Positions 33,782 through 45,339 of a stretch of 64,000 nt of DNA are shown here, in pieces (positions within the stretch are counted from its first letter, which is position 1; every line of letters begins with the position of its first letter). The DNA comes from Diploptera punctata (taxonomy: Eukaryota > Arthropoda > Insecta > Blattodea > Blaberidae), in assembly GCA_030220185.1 (NCBI GenBank), contig JASPKZ010009944.1, positions 57,175 through 121,174 on the forward strand. Direction: 5' to 3'. The position numbers were made by a program, and so were the translations under genes. Under the pieces are notes generated by a model, which worked only from the letters and a program-made list of their open reading frames with translations, ran no database searches and was not told the origin of the DNA.

Positions 33782-35031
33782 AAGTAACATTATGAGGATC
33801 TTTTGAGGTGAATCTTTTGCATCTTATCTCAGAAACATTAAATTCTTTTAGGAATAAGAATCAAATTAATCGTGAATTCTTCTTACCTCAGACTTCTATG
33901 TTTTTTTAAACACAGCACCACAGTATCGGAGAACAATCTTCCCCATCATCAGCTGTTTTCACGACTGTCAATTTTTTTCTTTTGCCAGTAATTATCCAAA
34001 CTGCCATCTGGTGTATTTTTGAAGAACTTTGTAATTAAGCTTGGTTCGTCTGGAATCTCTAAGTTCATGGTTGTAGTATGGTTTTTTTTTAATATATATC
34101 TTTTCCCAAACTGTTAAATCTGAAGGTTTAGATAGATGTTTCAAAAGTTTTGCATGTTTTTCAATTCTATGATTGTCTAATAAACTATGTGCTGCTATAA
34201 CTGATTTTTCAATTTGTCCATTTTTTATGTTTCTAAAGTCTTCTTTTTTATGAGTTTCCAAGTTCCTTTTTGTTTTTCCTATATATATCCTATTGCAATC
34301 TTTGTAACCAATGTGATAAGTTCCAGATTTTTTGTTGTCTGGGGTGTTAACTTTATTATTAGTTAACAGAAGATTACCCAGGCTGAATTTGTTAATCGGA
34401 GCCAATGTTATATTAAATTTTCTGAAAATTTTTTGAAATTTATTTTGAACTTCAAGATGGTAAGTTAATTTCTTGAATTTTTCATCTTTCATCTTATGTT
34501 GTAGGGTGGTGTATTCCTGTAACCTTTTCTGTTGTTTAAATTTCTTTAATTTATTCTTTATTATGTCTTCATCAAAACCATTTATTTTAGCAATATGTAC
34601 AATATGATTATATTCATTATAAAAATCTTCTACATTAAGTGTAATGTTTATTAATCTGTGTGATAGACTATTGAAGATTGCATGTTTATGTGAAACATGA
34701 TTAAAACCTGAAGATTTTATGTAGTTATCCATATGAGTGTCCTTTCTCTAAATATTATCCAATTCTTTGCAGTTGTTCATTTCTTATTAAGTATAAGTCT
34801 AAAAATGGGATCTTGTTATCTTGTTCAATTTCAATAGTGAATTTTACTGACTCATCTTTTCTACTGACAAAATTCAGCGTGAAAACAGCTGATGATGAGG
34901 AAGAGGTTCTCCAATACTGTGGTGCTGTGTTTAAAAAAACATAGAAGTATGAGGTAAAAAGAATTTCAAGAAGAATTTCACGATTCATTTGATTCTTATT
35001 AATAAAACCTCATAATGTTAAAATTCCCAAA
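33782..35031 (-). mobile_element. PLE insertion with inverted ends, next to exon 5 donor
   Basis: Minus-strand frames carry an RT C-terminal remnant (SVKFTIEIEQDNKIPFLDLY at 34870-34780) and GIY-YIG (KSGTYHIGYKDCNRIYIGKT near 34330-34260), then LLKHLSKPSDLTVWEKIYIK and the tail. The 3' tail also appears inverted at the other end (34875-35031). An 11-bp direct repeat TTTATTATATT flanks it at 33771-33781 and 35032-35042. The left end is 18 bp past exon 5. Confidence 0.88.
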
Positions 35032-35727
35032 TTTATTATATTCTTTTAGGAATGTTTCAAAACAATTCTCCAGACTGTTGATTTTTAAGTTGTCAGTCTT
35101 GGATGTTGACTCATACTCCATCTTTTGGTGATCCATAGAACTTGTAAATCAAATCCTTTTCCCAGGAATTTCAAAATTCAATATTCTATCCCTGGTCTTC
35201 TCGATGTAGATCTTATTCCCAGATGGCGAGTTCTTTTGAATTTTCTAACTCTTTCAATAATCTGGTGTTTACATCTATTTTCTATTTCTCTTTGTTTTAC
35301 CTATGTGTATCTTATCACAATCAGCACACTTTATCTGTGATGGCGAAAAATCAGGAATTATACCTAATAAAAATATGCAGATTGTGATAAGATATACATA
35401 TGGGAAAAAAAGAAGGAATTTTGAACCTTTTTTTTTTTTCACCTGAAGCTGTTATTTTCTACATCTAAATTTTCCAGGATCCTTGGTGCTTATCAGTCCC
35501 ATATGACCAAAATATCTTTAGAAAATGTCTTCCTACATAGTGGCTTGATCTAGTGAAAATTACATAGTTCTGTAGGCAGGATACCTCCACACTGTAGGAC
35601 AAAATTGAATTATCATAAGTAATGCCACGAGTGATTTCCAATTTATCTAGAGAATTTGGAAATCTAGAGTAGCATTTGTTAGGACTATTTAACGAATAAA
35701 ATTAAGCTGTTTACTCACAAATCATCA

Positions 35728-36085
35728 TTTAAATATCCATCCATCCATCCATAATAATTCTGCCCGAAGGCAGGTCCTTCACTGCAATCATAGCATTTTC
35801 ATGCTATGCTTGCAGCTTTACTACGGAATTGTAGGTGTGGTACCTTCCCGTTGCTTTCCACACCTGTGAAGGATGACGATGTTGATAATGATAATGATAA
35901 GGATGATGATGATGGCCATATGATTTCGGAGACCGTTTGGGCCTTAAAGTTTTCCTGACATTTGTCTTACAGGTGAGGAAAAACCCCGATAAAAACTTCA
36001 CCCAGAAAAACTGCCCCAACCGGGGATCGAACCTGGGCCCGCTTAGAGAAAAGGCAGCACTCTACCTTGAGACCACAGCAGTGGA
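35728..36085 (-). repeat. tRNA-derived SINE, family 3 (copy 1)
   Basis: Minus strand: head GTGGTCTCAAGGTAGAGTGC (box A-like) and GGTTCGATCCCCGG (box B), then CTGACATTTGTCTTACAGG inverted and a GAT-rich middle. Copies at 37330-37710 and 45340-45708. Confidence 0.75.
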
Positions 36086-36229
36086 CTCATTTAAATATAG
36101 TTATTTTAAAATATTTATATATTTAATGTAAACGGCGATGTTTGAAAACAAATGAGAAATATTTGTGATGTTTCATTTGTTCATCACTGCAACCAGATCA
36201 TATTATTTATTGCCAAATAGCATCGCAAT

Positions 36230-36487
36230 TTAATTAAAATTACAGTGGGAGGAAACACTATGAGGTATTTATATTAATAAATGAGTTGGAGAAAAGGGTT
36301 TTAACATCTCACCTCACAAAGTTGTGTCTTTACGATACCGGTTTCAAAAGTATAGTCTTCAGTCAAATTCCAACTCAACCAATTCGACTGAAGATGGAAG
36401 TAATACTATACTTTTGAAACCGGTTATCGTGAAGACACGCAACTTTGTGAGGTGAGATGTTAAAACATTTTCTCCAACTCATTTATT
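36230..36487. mobile_element. Hairpin PLE insertion
   Basis: Arms about 36284-36375 and 36386-36487 inverted. A 14-bp direct repeat AATAGCATCGCAAT (36216-36229) / AATAGCATCACAAT (36488-36501). The two other copies of unit X show the unoccupied site. Confidence 0.85.
36388..36426 (+). ncRNA. Hammerhead-ribozyme-like motif in hairpin PLE
   Basis: CTGAAGA (36388-36394), stem II GAAGTA/TACTTT, GAAA (36416-36419), palindrome ACCGGT (36419-36424). Helix I CGA/TCG flanks the core. The cleavage base is T unless the extra T is an insertion. Confidence 0.55.
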
Positions 36488-36599
36488 AATAGCATCACAA
36501 TATTGTAAGAATGCACCCTAGTGGAGAAAAAATGAAAACACATCAAACTGTTTATAACCAGCATTATAGGTTACTAATTAATTTTAAAGATGAATTTGT

Positions 36600-37330
36600 T
36601 TTGATGAGTGGTCCATGTTGAGGCGGTCATATAAAGATGTATTTGGTTTCCTCATTGATATGCACAACATAGTAGGTGTCATATAAAGGAGGATTAGATG
36701 TTGGTTGTAGCAGGTTCTCGTTATGGGAGTCCTTGGTTCAACATAACTTTGCCTCGGCTTGAGTTTCCTTCAGGAGAACGTAGGGAAGATTCAAAATAGG
36801 TTATCACTCAAAATAAAAATCACAAATTAACTTTAAATAAATCTTGGTATTTTATTTACCAATAAAGTTATTTGATGCTTACGAAACTTGTATATTGACT
36901 CTTTTATCTTTCGGTTAATAACAACACCGTATGCTTATCATCACCGCCATTATGGTGACCCAACTGTCATATGTAAAATTACTCAAGTTTCTTTACATTT
37001 CGAGCTGAAATTAGCTGCAACCACATGTTTAAATGCACGTGCAGTCAAATAATACACTTTTTTATTCAATTATTGATGAAGTTATATTCATTTTAACTAA
37101 ATCATGGACGACCATTTCTATGCATGTCTTATCACTATGACATCTTGTAGAAGACTCTCTAGATTCAGAAATACCTCATTCCCACTATCCTTCATTTCAA
37201 ATTATGACATTCAAATCTGGTTGGTCCAAACCAGGCTTATAAGTACTATTGGTTGACACATATCCCAGTTATCCAATCTCTTTAAGGTTAATATCAGTTG
37301 ATATTTTGAAATTCTTAATGATTCTATAAT
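36600..37330. other. Intron sequence, unassigned
   Basis: No coding signal or repeat recognised. Confidence 0.35.
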
Positions 37331-37710
37331 TGTTTTTTTTTGCAAATGCCCCAGGTTGTCTTTCGAATTCCTGGAGTTCTCTCCTGGCATGGCATACTTG
37401 TAACCCACTTCTGAGATTGAGGCTCCTGGAAGGCGGGGTTACATTGCCCCGATGATATGATGGATGATGATGATGATAGTGGAGCACCAGGAGAGTCCCT
37501 AATCCTAAGCTAATCTAAGTTGAATATGAATGATGATGATTGCGATGGCCATATGATTTCGGGGGACCATTTGGCCTTAAAGTTTTCCTGACATTTGTCT
37601 TACAGGTGAGGAAAAACCCCGATAAAACCTCACCCAGAAAAACTGTTCCGACCGGGGATCAAACCCAGGCACGCTGCGTGACAAGGCAGCACGCTACCTC
37701 GAGACCACAA
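37330..37710 (-). repeat. tRNA-derived SINE, family 3 (copy 2)
   Basis: Matches 45340-45708 along its length, including the CTCTCCTGGCATGGCATACT segment and the GAT run; head near 37708. Confidence 0.75.
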
Positions 37711-37829
37711 AACTATTCTCAACAATAAATTATTCAGTTATTATTTTTTTATATGACATAAAAAATATAAATTTCTTAATATTCATACTATAACATATTA
37801 AATAATTTCCATTGATATAAAATATTAAA

Positions 37830-38345
37830 AATATATATTAAATAAATAAAATAATCCCACATTATTATTAAGAATGGGTAAATGTCTGGCTTTAATTTCT
37901 GATGTCCTATGACGTAAATATGTAATTATATGTTTCTGCAACGTAAATACCTGGGAAATAATGTGTTTAAGAAAGTGCAAACAGTGTTTTTTTGTGGTAT
38001 AATCAATTGCTACAAATGTTTTCCCATATATATCCCACAAGCAGTATCTGGTTACATTCATGCACTATATATACAATCTGCTAGCCACATGCATTCTAGG
38101 ATTCTTACACCTTGATATATAAATTGCTATATTCAACGTATTTCTTAGAGAGTCAGTCACTGCAAAATAATGCTATGATCTGTTCAGAATATTAAAAAGG
38201 AAGAGCTTTCTTTAATATGATAATCTTAATTGATAAATATTGGGTGAAACACGACTGTGATTGTTTGTAAAACAAGATATATTGAAACATGATTCGTCAT
38301 TGACTCCAATTTGGGGCATGAGTTAAATAGTCACAAAAATTGTAA
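37830..38345 (+). repeat. Interspersed unit X, distal part of copy 1
   Basis: Matches 41490-41820 and 42240-42440: AAGAAAGTGCAAACAGTG, TGCACTATATATACAATCT, GAATATTAAAAAGGAAGAGC and GACTCCAATTTGGGGCATGA. Confidence 0.65.
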
Positions 38346-38408
38346 AAAGTCAGATAATTAGAATTAATATTAATATAATAAGAGCGTGCTCATGTGTTTT
38401 TATTACAG

Positions 38409-38496
38409 TTATTTCCAAGAGGACAAACAAGACCGTGGGACTATGGCAAACTTCCACAGAATAAAACTAAGAATCGCTATGGAAATCTAGTTGCAT
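38409..38496 (+). CDS. RPTP exon 6: PTP domain with KNRYGN motif
   Basis: Acceptor TTTATTACAG, phase 0. It reads LFPRGQTRPWDYGKLPQNKT then KNRYGNLVA, leaving T; exon 7 completes Tyr to give AYDETRV. KNRY-x-N is the phosphotyrosine-recognition loop of classical PTPs, where the Tyr sets active-site depth. The donor is GTAAGT. All motif residues are present. Confidence 0.88.
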
Positions 38497-38599
38497 GTAA
38501 GTTATTCTTCTTTTGCTAATTTTAAAATAATGTTGCTATTGAGGGTGTATCCTTGTAAACATTCTTTCTTTTTTTTCTATCAATTCTTTATTAATTTTT

Positions 38600-39050
38600 A
38601 TACTCCAAGGTTGGTTGCAAAAATCTTGTGTTATTTATATTGGATATATAGTAGTAGAAGTAGTATTCAAATGTTCTGAAGCTCATGATTTGTCATCATT
38701 CGCTTGCGGGCATCCCCATAATATTCAGCAATTTGGAATGGTGTGTTCCAACTATTTTCTGAAGATCAGCGCAGAACATCAAGTGATCTTTGTTCATTAT
38801 CGTATTTGTGTCCTTGCATACTATGCAGTGTGGAGAGTCTAGTAGCTTAATTCTATGTAGATGTGCTGCCATACAATCATGACCAGTTTCAAGATGAAAT
38901 GATGCAACTGCAATTGATCGGGGGCTGTTTGGTATTGTATCTGGTTCTAGTAATGTCTTCCATATCTTGCTTTCACATTGGATTTTGTTTTGTTCGGCTA
39001 TATGGGTTTTATTTTCATTTTGGTGTAGAGATGTACTGATTTGTAAGATA
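38600..39050 (-). mobile_element. LINE fragment, jockey/RNase-H-tail type
   Basis: Minus strand reads FHLETGHDCMAAHLHRIKLL then DSPHCIVCKDTNTIMNKDHL, the common C-terminal zinc-knuckle-like segment of insect non-LTR RT proteins (H-x-x-R-I-x-L-x-x-S-P-x-C-x-x-C). No RT core. Confidence 0.65.
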
Positions 39051-39099
39051 GGTAATTGATCTTACTTTGTTGGATATATTTGGATATATAATGGATATA

Positions 39100-39382
39100 T
39101 TCCGTAGCGTAGTGGTTAAGGCACTGCGCTACAAGCCAGAAGGTCGAGGGTTCAAGTCCCGGTGGGGTCAGGATTTTTAAACTGACCCAAACCTTCTAGC
39201 GGCACTATGGCCCTGGGGTCGACTCAGCCTCTAACGGAAATGAGTACCAGACGCTTGTTCTGGGGTAAAGGCGGCCGTCACGCAGGGCTGACATCAAGTG
39301 CTGATTGTCAAGAAAAAGTGGGAGCCTTAACCTCCCACTACCCCAAGGGCCTCCTGAGGCCTGTGGTGGGAATACTTTTTAA
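39100..39382 (+). repeat. tRNA-derived SINE, family 2 (copy 4)
   Basis: Plus orientation: head CGTAGCGTAGTGGTTAAGGC, box B GGTTCAAGTCCCG, then the body to GTGGTGGGAATACTTTTT. Confidence 0.85.
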
Positions 39383-39498
39383 AATTGATATATTTGTATA
39401 CATATAATGGAGAGTTGTGGAGGAGAATATCAGTAGATTAATTGAGTGCAGGAAAATGTAAAATATTATGAAACCTACTAAATAAATAATATATTGGC

Positions 39499-39522
39499 TT
39501 ATATATATATATATATATATAT
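39499..39522. repeat. TA microsatellite
   Basis: About twelve TA units. Confidence 0.9.
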
Positions 39523-39599
39523 CATCAGTTTTTATCGTAAGTAATGGAGACTTCAAAACAAATTTAATAAATCTTTTCTTGGGTATGACCCCATTAGCT

Positions 39600-40190
39600 A
39601 TATTGCTTCGTAATTTGCTAAAATTATACCTCTTTCGAGCTAAGTTCTAGCTGTAATATAAACAAACCAGATGTATGACTGCATTTTCATTGGTCAAATA
39701 ATGATTTTACTTTTAAGTGTGTAAGAAAATATAGTTCGCTCTCTAACACTCGAAGTAAAGAAAATAAAAATGTGCATTATCTGGCACATGCCTATATAAG
39801 TTATATGGGAGAATCATAAAATATATAATTATAATTTTAATATATTGAATAAATAAGCATTTCATTTTGTACCGAAAGTACGTTTTCGGTATGCAACATC
39901 TACGTCATCTTATCCTTTCTCTACAGTTAAATCCAAGAACAGTGCCAATTCCTGTCCTCTTTGTCCTTTCTCCTACTTACCCCCTCCCCTGCGCTGTGTG
40001 TGTTTGCTCAACTTCCCCTCTTCCATGGAACTCTTAATACACGAAGCAAGTTAGAGAACAGGGTCGTCATCTTTTGCAGCTCGATCAGAGCGGTTCTACT
40101 TTGGTTCGTTGGTCCTTGTAAGCCAGGGTAGGGCATCCGGAGTGTGTACCGTAACCCTTGGTTGGACTATTGCATGAATGTATGCATGGG
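39600..40190. other. Repeat-like intron block
   Basis: 39600-39780 recurs at 59330-59400 plus 59935-59980 (AAACAAACCAGATGTATGAC). 39900-40190 is GC-richer and ends in an ATT run, as a retroposon would; family unknown. Confidence 0.4.
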
Positions 40191-40192
40191 TG

Positions 40193-40243
<51 letters not shown>

Positions 40244-40262
40244 TTAGTATTATTATTATTTA
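40193..40262. repeat. ATT microsatellite
   Basis: Long ATT run with a short interruption. Confidence 0.95.
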
Positions 40263-40463
40263 TTGTGCTTTGTAATTCCAGAGTGTTGGATTTATTGATG
40301 ACCCAGTATGTTAATTTCTGTTAGTATTGTTTATATATATTTTTTCTTAAACTTATATATTGGTCAAAAATGTTATTTATGTTCAATTCATTTGTAATTA
40401 TTTTCTTCATTCAAGATTTGACTCATAATTTATATATTAATTAATGTTACTTCCTATTGTATT

Positions 40464-41165
40464 AAAAAAACTGTGAGGTATGTTCAATTTACAAATGAGT
40501 TGGAGAAAATGTTTTTATATCTCACCTCATGCTTAAATGATACCAGTTTCAAATGTCATTCACCTTTGTACTTTATTGCAGTCTTTGCAATTAATTTGAT
40601 AAATTCCACATTTTTTACTATCTACGACATTAACCTTTTTGTTAGTTATTAGAAGATACCCAGACTAAATTTGTTAATCGGTGCCAATGTAATATTCAAT
40701 TTGTTAATTTCTTTTTTAATTTCCTGCATGTTCCAGGTTGGTAAGTAATTTTCTTGAATTGTTCCCTCTCTTTAGAATCAGGTTGCAGGCTGGTGTATTC
40801 AAAAGAATGGGAACAATAAGTATATAGAGGGAAAACTAAAAGGAATTTAGAAACTCATACAAAAGAACACTCTGGAAATATTAAAAATGGTGAAATTGAA
40901 AAATCAGTAATTGCAGCACATATTTTGCTGGAGAATCTCAAAATTGGAAGAGAAACAAAACTTATAAAACATTTAGAGAAGTCTTTAGAATCAGTTTGGG
41001 AAAAGATATACATTCAGAAGAACAAATATAGAACCATGAATTTTGAAATTCCTGATAGCAAAATTTGATCTGCAAATTCATAAAATCGCCTCCAGATGGC
41101 AGTTCAGAAGATGGTATTAATGACAAAATTTTGACAGTTGGAGTTTGACTGAAGATGAAGATGAA
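40464..41165. mobile_element. PLE fragment with inverted halves
   Basis: The left half (40464-40790) is minus-strand PLE (tail, then GIY-YIG-upstream coding). The right half (40795-41160) is plus-strand coding (NRNLETHTKEH-like, LLENLKIGRETKLIKHLEKS) ending GACTGAAGATGAAGATGA. The right half stops at unit X copy 2. Confidence 0.7.
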
Positions 41166-41815
41166 TTATCATAAGTAATGCCACGAGTGATTTTCAATTT
41201 ATCTAGAGAATTTGGAAATCAAGAGTGGCATTTGTTAGGACTGTTTAACGAATAAAATTAAGTAGTTTACTCACAAATCATTTAACAATAGTTATTTAAA
41301 AATATTTATATATTTAATGTAAACGGCGATGTATGAAAACAAATGAGAAACGATTGGTACGCTTCACTTGCTTCTTTTGTTCATCACTGCAACCAGATCA
41401 TATTATTTATTGCCAAAGGATCGCAATATTGTAAGAATGCACCCTAGTGGAGAAATTTATAACCAACATTATAGGTGTTAATTAATTTCTGTTATCCTAT
41501 GATGTAAATATGTCAATTATATTTTTCTGCAATGTCATTTCCTGGAAAATAATTTGTTTAAGAAAGTGCAAACAGTGGTTCTTTTTTTTGTGGTATAATA
41601 AATTGCTACAAATGTTTTTATATTATCTCCCACATGCGCTATCTGCTGACATTCATGCACTATATATACAATCTTGTAGCTGTATTTCTTATGACCTATT
41701 TAGAATGTTAAAAAGATAGGAGCTCTCTTTAATATGATAAACTTCAGTTGATAAATTCGAGGCGAAACACGATTGTGATTGGTTGTAAATAAAACTCCCA
41801 TTTAGGGCATAAGCA
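41165..41815 (+). repeat. Interspersed unit X, copy 2
   Basis: Starts AAGTAATGCCACGAGTGATT and ends abutting copy 3, making a tandem pair. The site occupied by a PLE in copy 1 is empty here (GCCAAAGGATCGCAATATTG, about 41411-41430). Confidence 0.7.
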
Positions 41816-42440
41816 ATGCCACGAGTGATTTCCAATTTATCTAGAGGATTTGGAAATCAAGAGTGACATTTGTTACGACTATTTAACAAATAAAATTAAG
41901 CTGTTTACTCACAAATCATTATTTAAATATAGTTACCAGTATTTTAAAATATTTATTTATTTAATGTAAACGGCGAAGTTTAAAAAGAAATGAGAAATGT
42001 GAGATTATGTTCATTCATTGCAACTTGATCATATTATATATTGCCAAATAGGATCAGAATATTTAAGAATGCACCCTAGTGGAGAAATAATGAAACATAT
42101 CAAACTGTATATTATAACCAACATTAAATGTTCTTAATTTATTTTTTTAGTAAACAACTCTGTAAAATCAAGGAATCTATTCATTTAACTTTTATAGGAA
42201 TTAATCACCATAATCTATTCATTATTAGCTATATTCAGTGTCTTTGTTGGAGAAAAATAATGCTATGTGCTGTTCAGAATATTAAAAGGAGGAGCTTTCT
42301 TTATCACAAAAGCAAGAGCTGATAAAGAGAAATTGATAAAGAGCGAGTTGAAACATGACTGTCATAGGTTGTAATTCAAAATTAAATGAAACGTGATTAG
42401 TCATTGACTCCGATTTGGGGTATGAGTTAAATAGTCTTTG
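41815..42440 (+). repeat. Interspersed unit X, copy 3
   Basis: Starts AAGCAATGCCACGAGTGATT; the PLE site is also empty (about 42044-42065). Ends before a plus PLE tail (42435-42525). Confidence 0.7.
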
Positions 42441-42539
42441 AAACTGGTATCATGAAAACACACAAATTTATGAGGTGAGATATAAAAAATATTTTCTCCA
42501 ACTCATTTATGAAAAGCATTTCATTGTCTAATTTTTAAG

Positions 42540-43262
42540 CATGCAAAATGTAGAATACATTGGAATTTTAATTGTTTCAAATGGCTGCTTTCCCTATACA
42601 ATTTTTAAAGCACCAAAAAGGAAAACCTTTGAAAAGTGGAGAGAAACAAATTATTTTCAATGTTTTCATACAGTTTAATGAAAAATATCCCACATTAGCC
42701 ATTGAGGGTATGAAAATAACAGCAAAATTTACAGGTAAATCATCATGGAGCATAAATTCTGCTCTTAGTGAAATTATAGATAAAGGGTATCTATCAACAT
42801 CATGGAAAAAGCGTAAACGCGTGATTAAGTATAACCATATATAATTTGTTGTCGCAAATAAATAATAAATGGAGGAAGTTCTTAATTATTGGTACCATCT
42901 TTCCTTGTATTTAATCTTATTTCCGTAAAATATGATGTTGCCTAAGAACAGTGTTTCTATCATATTTGAAGAGAAAAATTGTATGCTTAGACTGGAACTT
43001 GAACCCAGGACCTTTGGCTTTCTAGACCAATGTTCTATCAACTGAGTTATCTGGGCATGTTTGAATCTAAACACAAATTTTTGTCTTATATACGTTATCC
43101 ATCATTGAGATGTATGAAATGAACAATAAAAACATTGAATGTTTGTATCATTGATAATTCAGTCATAAGGCAGGTAAAAGTAGCATCACGGTTTCCTCGA
43201 TAGATGGAGTCAGCAAAGTAATACATTATGCAAATTTGTTTACAGTACAACTGGAATTTAGC
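42540..43262 (+). mobile_element. Repeat with transposase-N-terminus-like coding (copy 2)
   Basis: Frame 42572-42844: FPIQFLKHQKGKPLKSGEKQ, IIFNVFIQFNEKYPTLAIEG, SSWSINSALSEIIDKGYLST, ending in basic WKKRKRV. It resembles the N-terminal segment of DDE transposases that read NVY-x-F...KYP, an inference. The rest (to 43262) is non-coding and matches copy 1; a SINE sits inside. Confidence 0.55.
42964..43139 (-). repeat. tRNA-derived SINE, family 4 (solo copy with target duplication)
   Basis: The tRNA-like part on the minus strand is bounded by GAAGAGAAAAATT and AAATTTTTGTCTT. A 12-bp direct repeat TGTTTCTATCAT / TGTTTGTATCAT at 42952-42963 and 43140-43151. The unoccupied site is seen in copy 1 of the host repeat (about 16055). 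Confidence 0.8.
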
Positions 43263-43369
43263 TCAGAATTAGTATAACAACAGTGAATGAGATTTTGCTT
43301 TTCATCATCAAGATTGGACATTATTCTTATAGTAATGTTTCAGAGATAGAAATTAAATTTGCATTTATT

Positions 43370-44185
43370 TATTTTTGGACCAAAGAGAGACACACAGGCT
43401 ATACACAAGTGAGCTACATGATCTTTATAGACAAACCAGATGTAATAAGAACAGTTGAGTCTCATAGGGTCGAATCTATGAATGCATTAGACTGTAAAAG
43501 GTGTTCTCTGCTGAGAAAGTTGTATCCTAATATGATTTTGCTTACTCAGAAATCTGTTAATACGACTATAATTGTTGAAATTCGTAAGCTACCTGACGAG
43601 GTGACTTAAGTGAGAAACAAATCGTGAGAATCCCGAAGGGAACCGATGTAGTTTGAAACCTTGCCGCGTATCTTGCTGTTTTATCCAAGATGTCGGACCT
43701 TGAAGACTTTGATCTTGTTTTCGGTATACGCGGAGAAGAGGAATTTGATAGAGTCTACCAAAGAATTCAACTGGAAGAACAGGAGAATTGGCATAATATT
43801 GCACAATGCAGACATCGTTGTATACGGTATTATTTGCGGGATGCAAGCGTAAATGCGTGCCTCTAGCAGACGAAAATAACGGAAGTGGTTTTATCGCTGA
43901 GAATTCTGGTAATTTCTTGCCAATATTACGAAAATGACGACTTTCATGCATGACCAGTTAGTGGGTAGCTAATTCAATCTTTGCACTTGCTCACGGTGAG
44001 TCAGCTCACCAGTGATTGGAAGTAATTTGAGTAGAGACTAATGTATTTGCATGCGATCCATAGACTGGAATGAGCAAGACATATGACATGAATGGAAAAT
44101 AAAAGTGGGACATGGTAACTCCTTGTAGGAAAACAGTCAGTAGGTAGAACAAGAATGAGGTGAGAGAATAACATTAACTTTGATT
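43370..44185 (+). mobile_element. LINE-A fragment split by a Harbinger-like insert
   Basis: LINE-A at 43370-43467 (AACAGTTGAGTCTCATAG) resumes at 44061 (TAGACTGGAATGAGCAAGAC). Heavily decayed. Confidence 0.8.
43468..44060 (+). mobile_element. PIF/Harbinger-like non-autonomous element (copy 4), nested in LINE-A
   Basis: Same body with SDLEDFDLVFGIRGEEEFDR at 43690-43750. Flanked by TAG at 43465-43467 and 44061-44063. Confidence 0.8.
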
Positions 44186-44199
44186 TGAATGAGGTGAAT

Positions 44200-45150
44200 T
44201 ATGCAGGGAGTTTATGCTGATGATGTAGTATTGTTGGCCGATAGCGAGGACATACTAAAGGACAGTACGCACACACTATTGAGTAACACTAAGAACTTAG
44301 GACTGGAAGTAAATATCAATAAAACTAAATATATGGTAACACATAGAAATACATTATATAATGGAAATGGACAGCTAAAGACAAATGAGGGAAATTTTGA
44401 GGAAGTGGCTGAATTCAAATACCTAGGAACAATAATCACAAATAGGAATGAGATGCACAAAGAAATTAAACATAGGCTCAATTCTGGAAATGCGTGCTAT
44501 TATGCATTGCAGAGACTCTTGATGTCCCAACTCCTTTCAAAAAACGTTAAACTGAAAATATATAAAACTATTATTCTACCAGTTATACTATATGGGTGCA
44601 AAACATGGACTCTTACTTCTAGGAAAGGAGATTACAAGTATTTGAGAATAAAGTACTTAGGAAAATTTTTGGACCAAAGAGAGATGAACAGACAGGTGAA
44701 TGGAGAAGACTATGTAACAATGAACTACATGGTCTTTATAGGAAGCCAGATATAATAAGAACAGTTAAGTCTCGTAGACTGCGATGGGCAGGACATGTTT
44801 CACGTATGGGGGATGAAAGACTTGCATGGAAGCTTCTTGCAGGAAAGCCAGAGGGAAAACGCCCAGTTGGTAGACCAAGAATGAGGTGGGAGAATAACAT
44901 TAACTATGATTTGAGGGAAGTAGATTATACAGGGAATGATTGGAAAGCATTAGCTCAGGATAGGGATGTATGGAGAGCTTATGTCTGCGCGGCCATGAAC
45001 CTACGGGTTCGATAGTGCCAGTGAGTAAGTAAGTAAGTAAGAATTATGCAGGGAATGATTGAAAAACATTAACTCAGGATAGAGATGTTTGGAGAGCTTA
45101 TGTCTGAATGAGCATGAACCATCAGGGATTGATAGTACCACTGAGATAGT
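44200..45150 (+). mobile_element. LINE-A, best-preserved 3' half
   Basis: Frame 44201-44755: VYADDVVLLADSEDIL (catalytic YADD), GLEVNINKTKYMVTHRN, EVAEFKYLGTIITNRNEMHK, YGCKTWTLTSRK. A frameshift near 44750 moves into 44806-45015: MGDERLAWKLLAGKPEGKRP, GRPRMRWENNI, WKALAQDRDVWRAYV. Ends in GTAAGTAAGTAAG at 45024-45042, with a partial second 3' end to 45150. Confidence 0.85.
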
Positions 45151-45241
45151 TAGTTATGTGAACAAACTTTTAGTGTGGTTTAGTCACTCCTTTTGTCCAT
45201 TGCTTTCATGTAATAAAATTAATGTATTTATTAAATTTCAG

Positions 45242-45318
45242 ATGATGAAACACGAGTGAAGCTGAAGAAATTTCCAGCCGACCAATTTTCAGATTACATC
45301 AATGCAAATTATATTAAT
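45242..45318 (+). CDS. RPTP exon 7: PTP motif DYINANYI
   Basis: Acceptor TAAATTTCAG; AT completes Tyr and the exon reads YDETRVKLKKFPADQFSDYI then NANYIN, ending in phase 0 before GTAAGT. DYINANYI is the most conserved N-terminal signature of classical PTP catalytic domains. It joins to [11 protein letters not shown] in the next exon, the family's usual continuation. There is no lesion in this exon. Confidence 0.9.
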
Positions 45319-45339
45319 GTAAGTTTTCTCTAAATATAT

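Larger units (their letters stand above)
35621..36600 (+). repeat. Interspersed unit X, copy 1 (interrupted)
   Basis: Begins AAGTAATGCCACGAGTGATT, an inverted-repeat start (GCCACGAGTGATTTCCAA...TTGGAAAT...GTGGCATT). Continues through ATGTAAACGGCGATGTTTGA and GCACCCTAGTGGAG. Interrupted by a SINE (35728-36085) and a hairpin PLE (36230-36487). Intact-order copies at 41165 and 41815. Confidence 0.7.
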
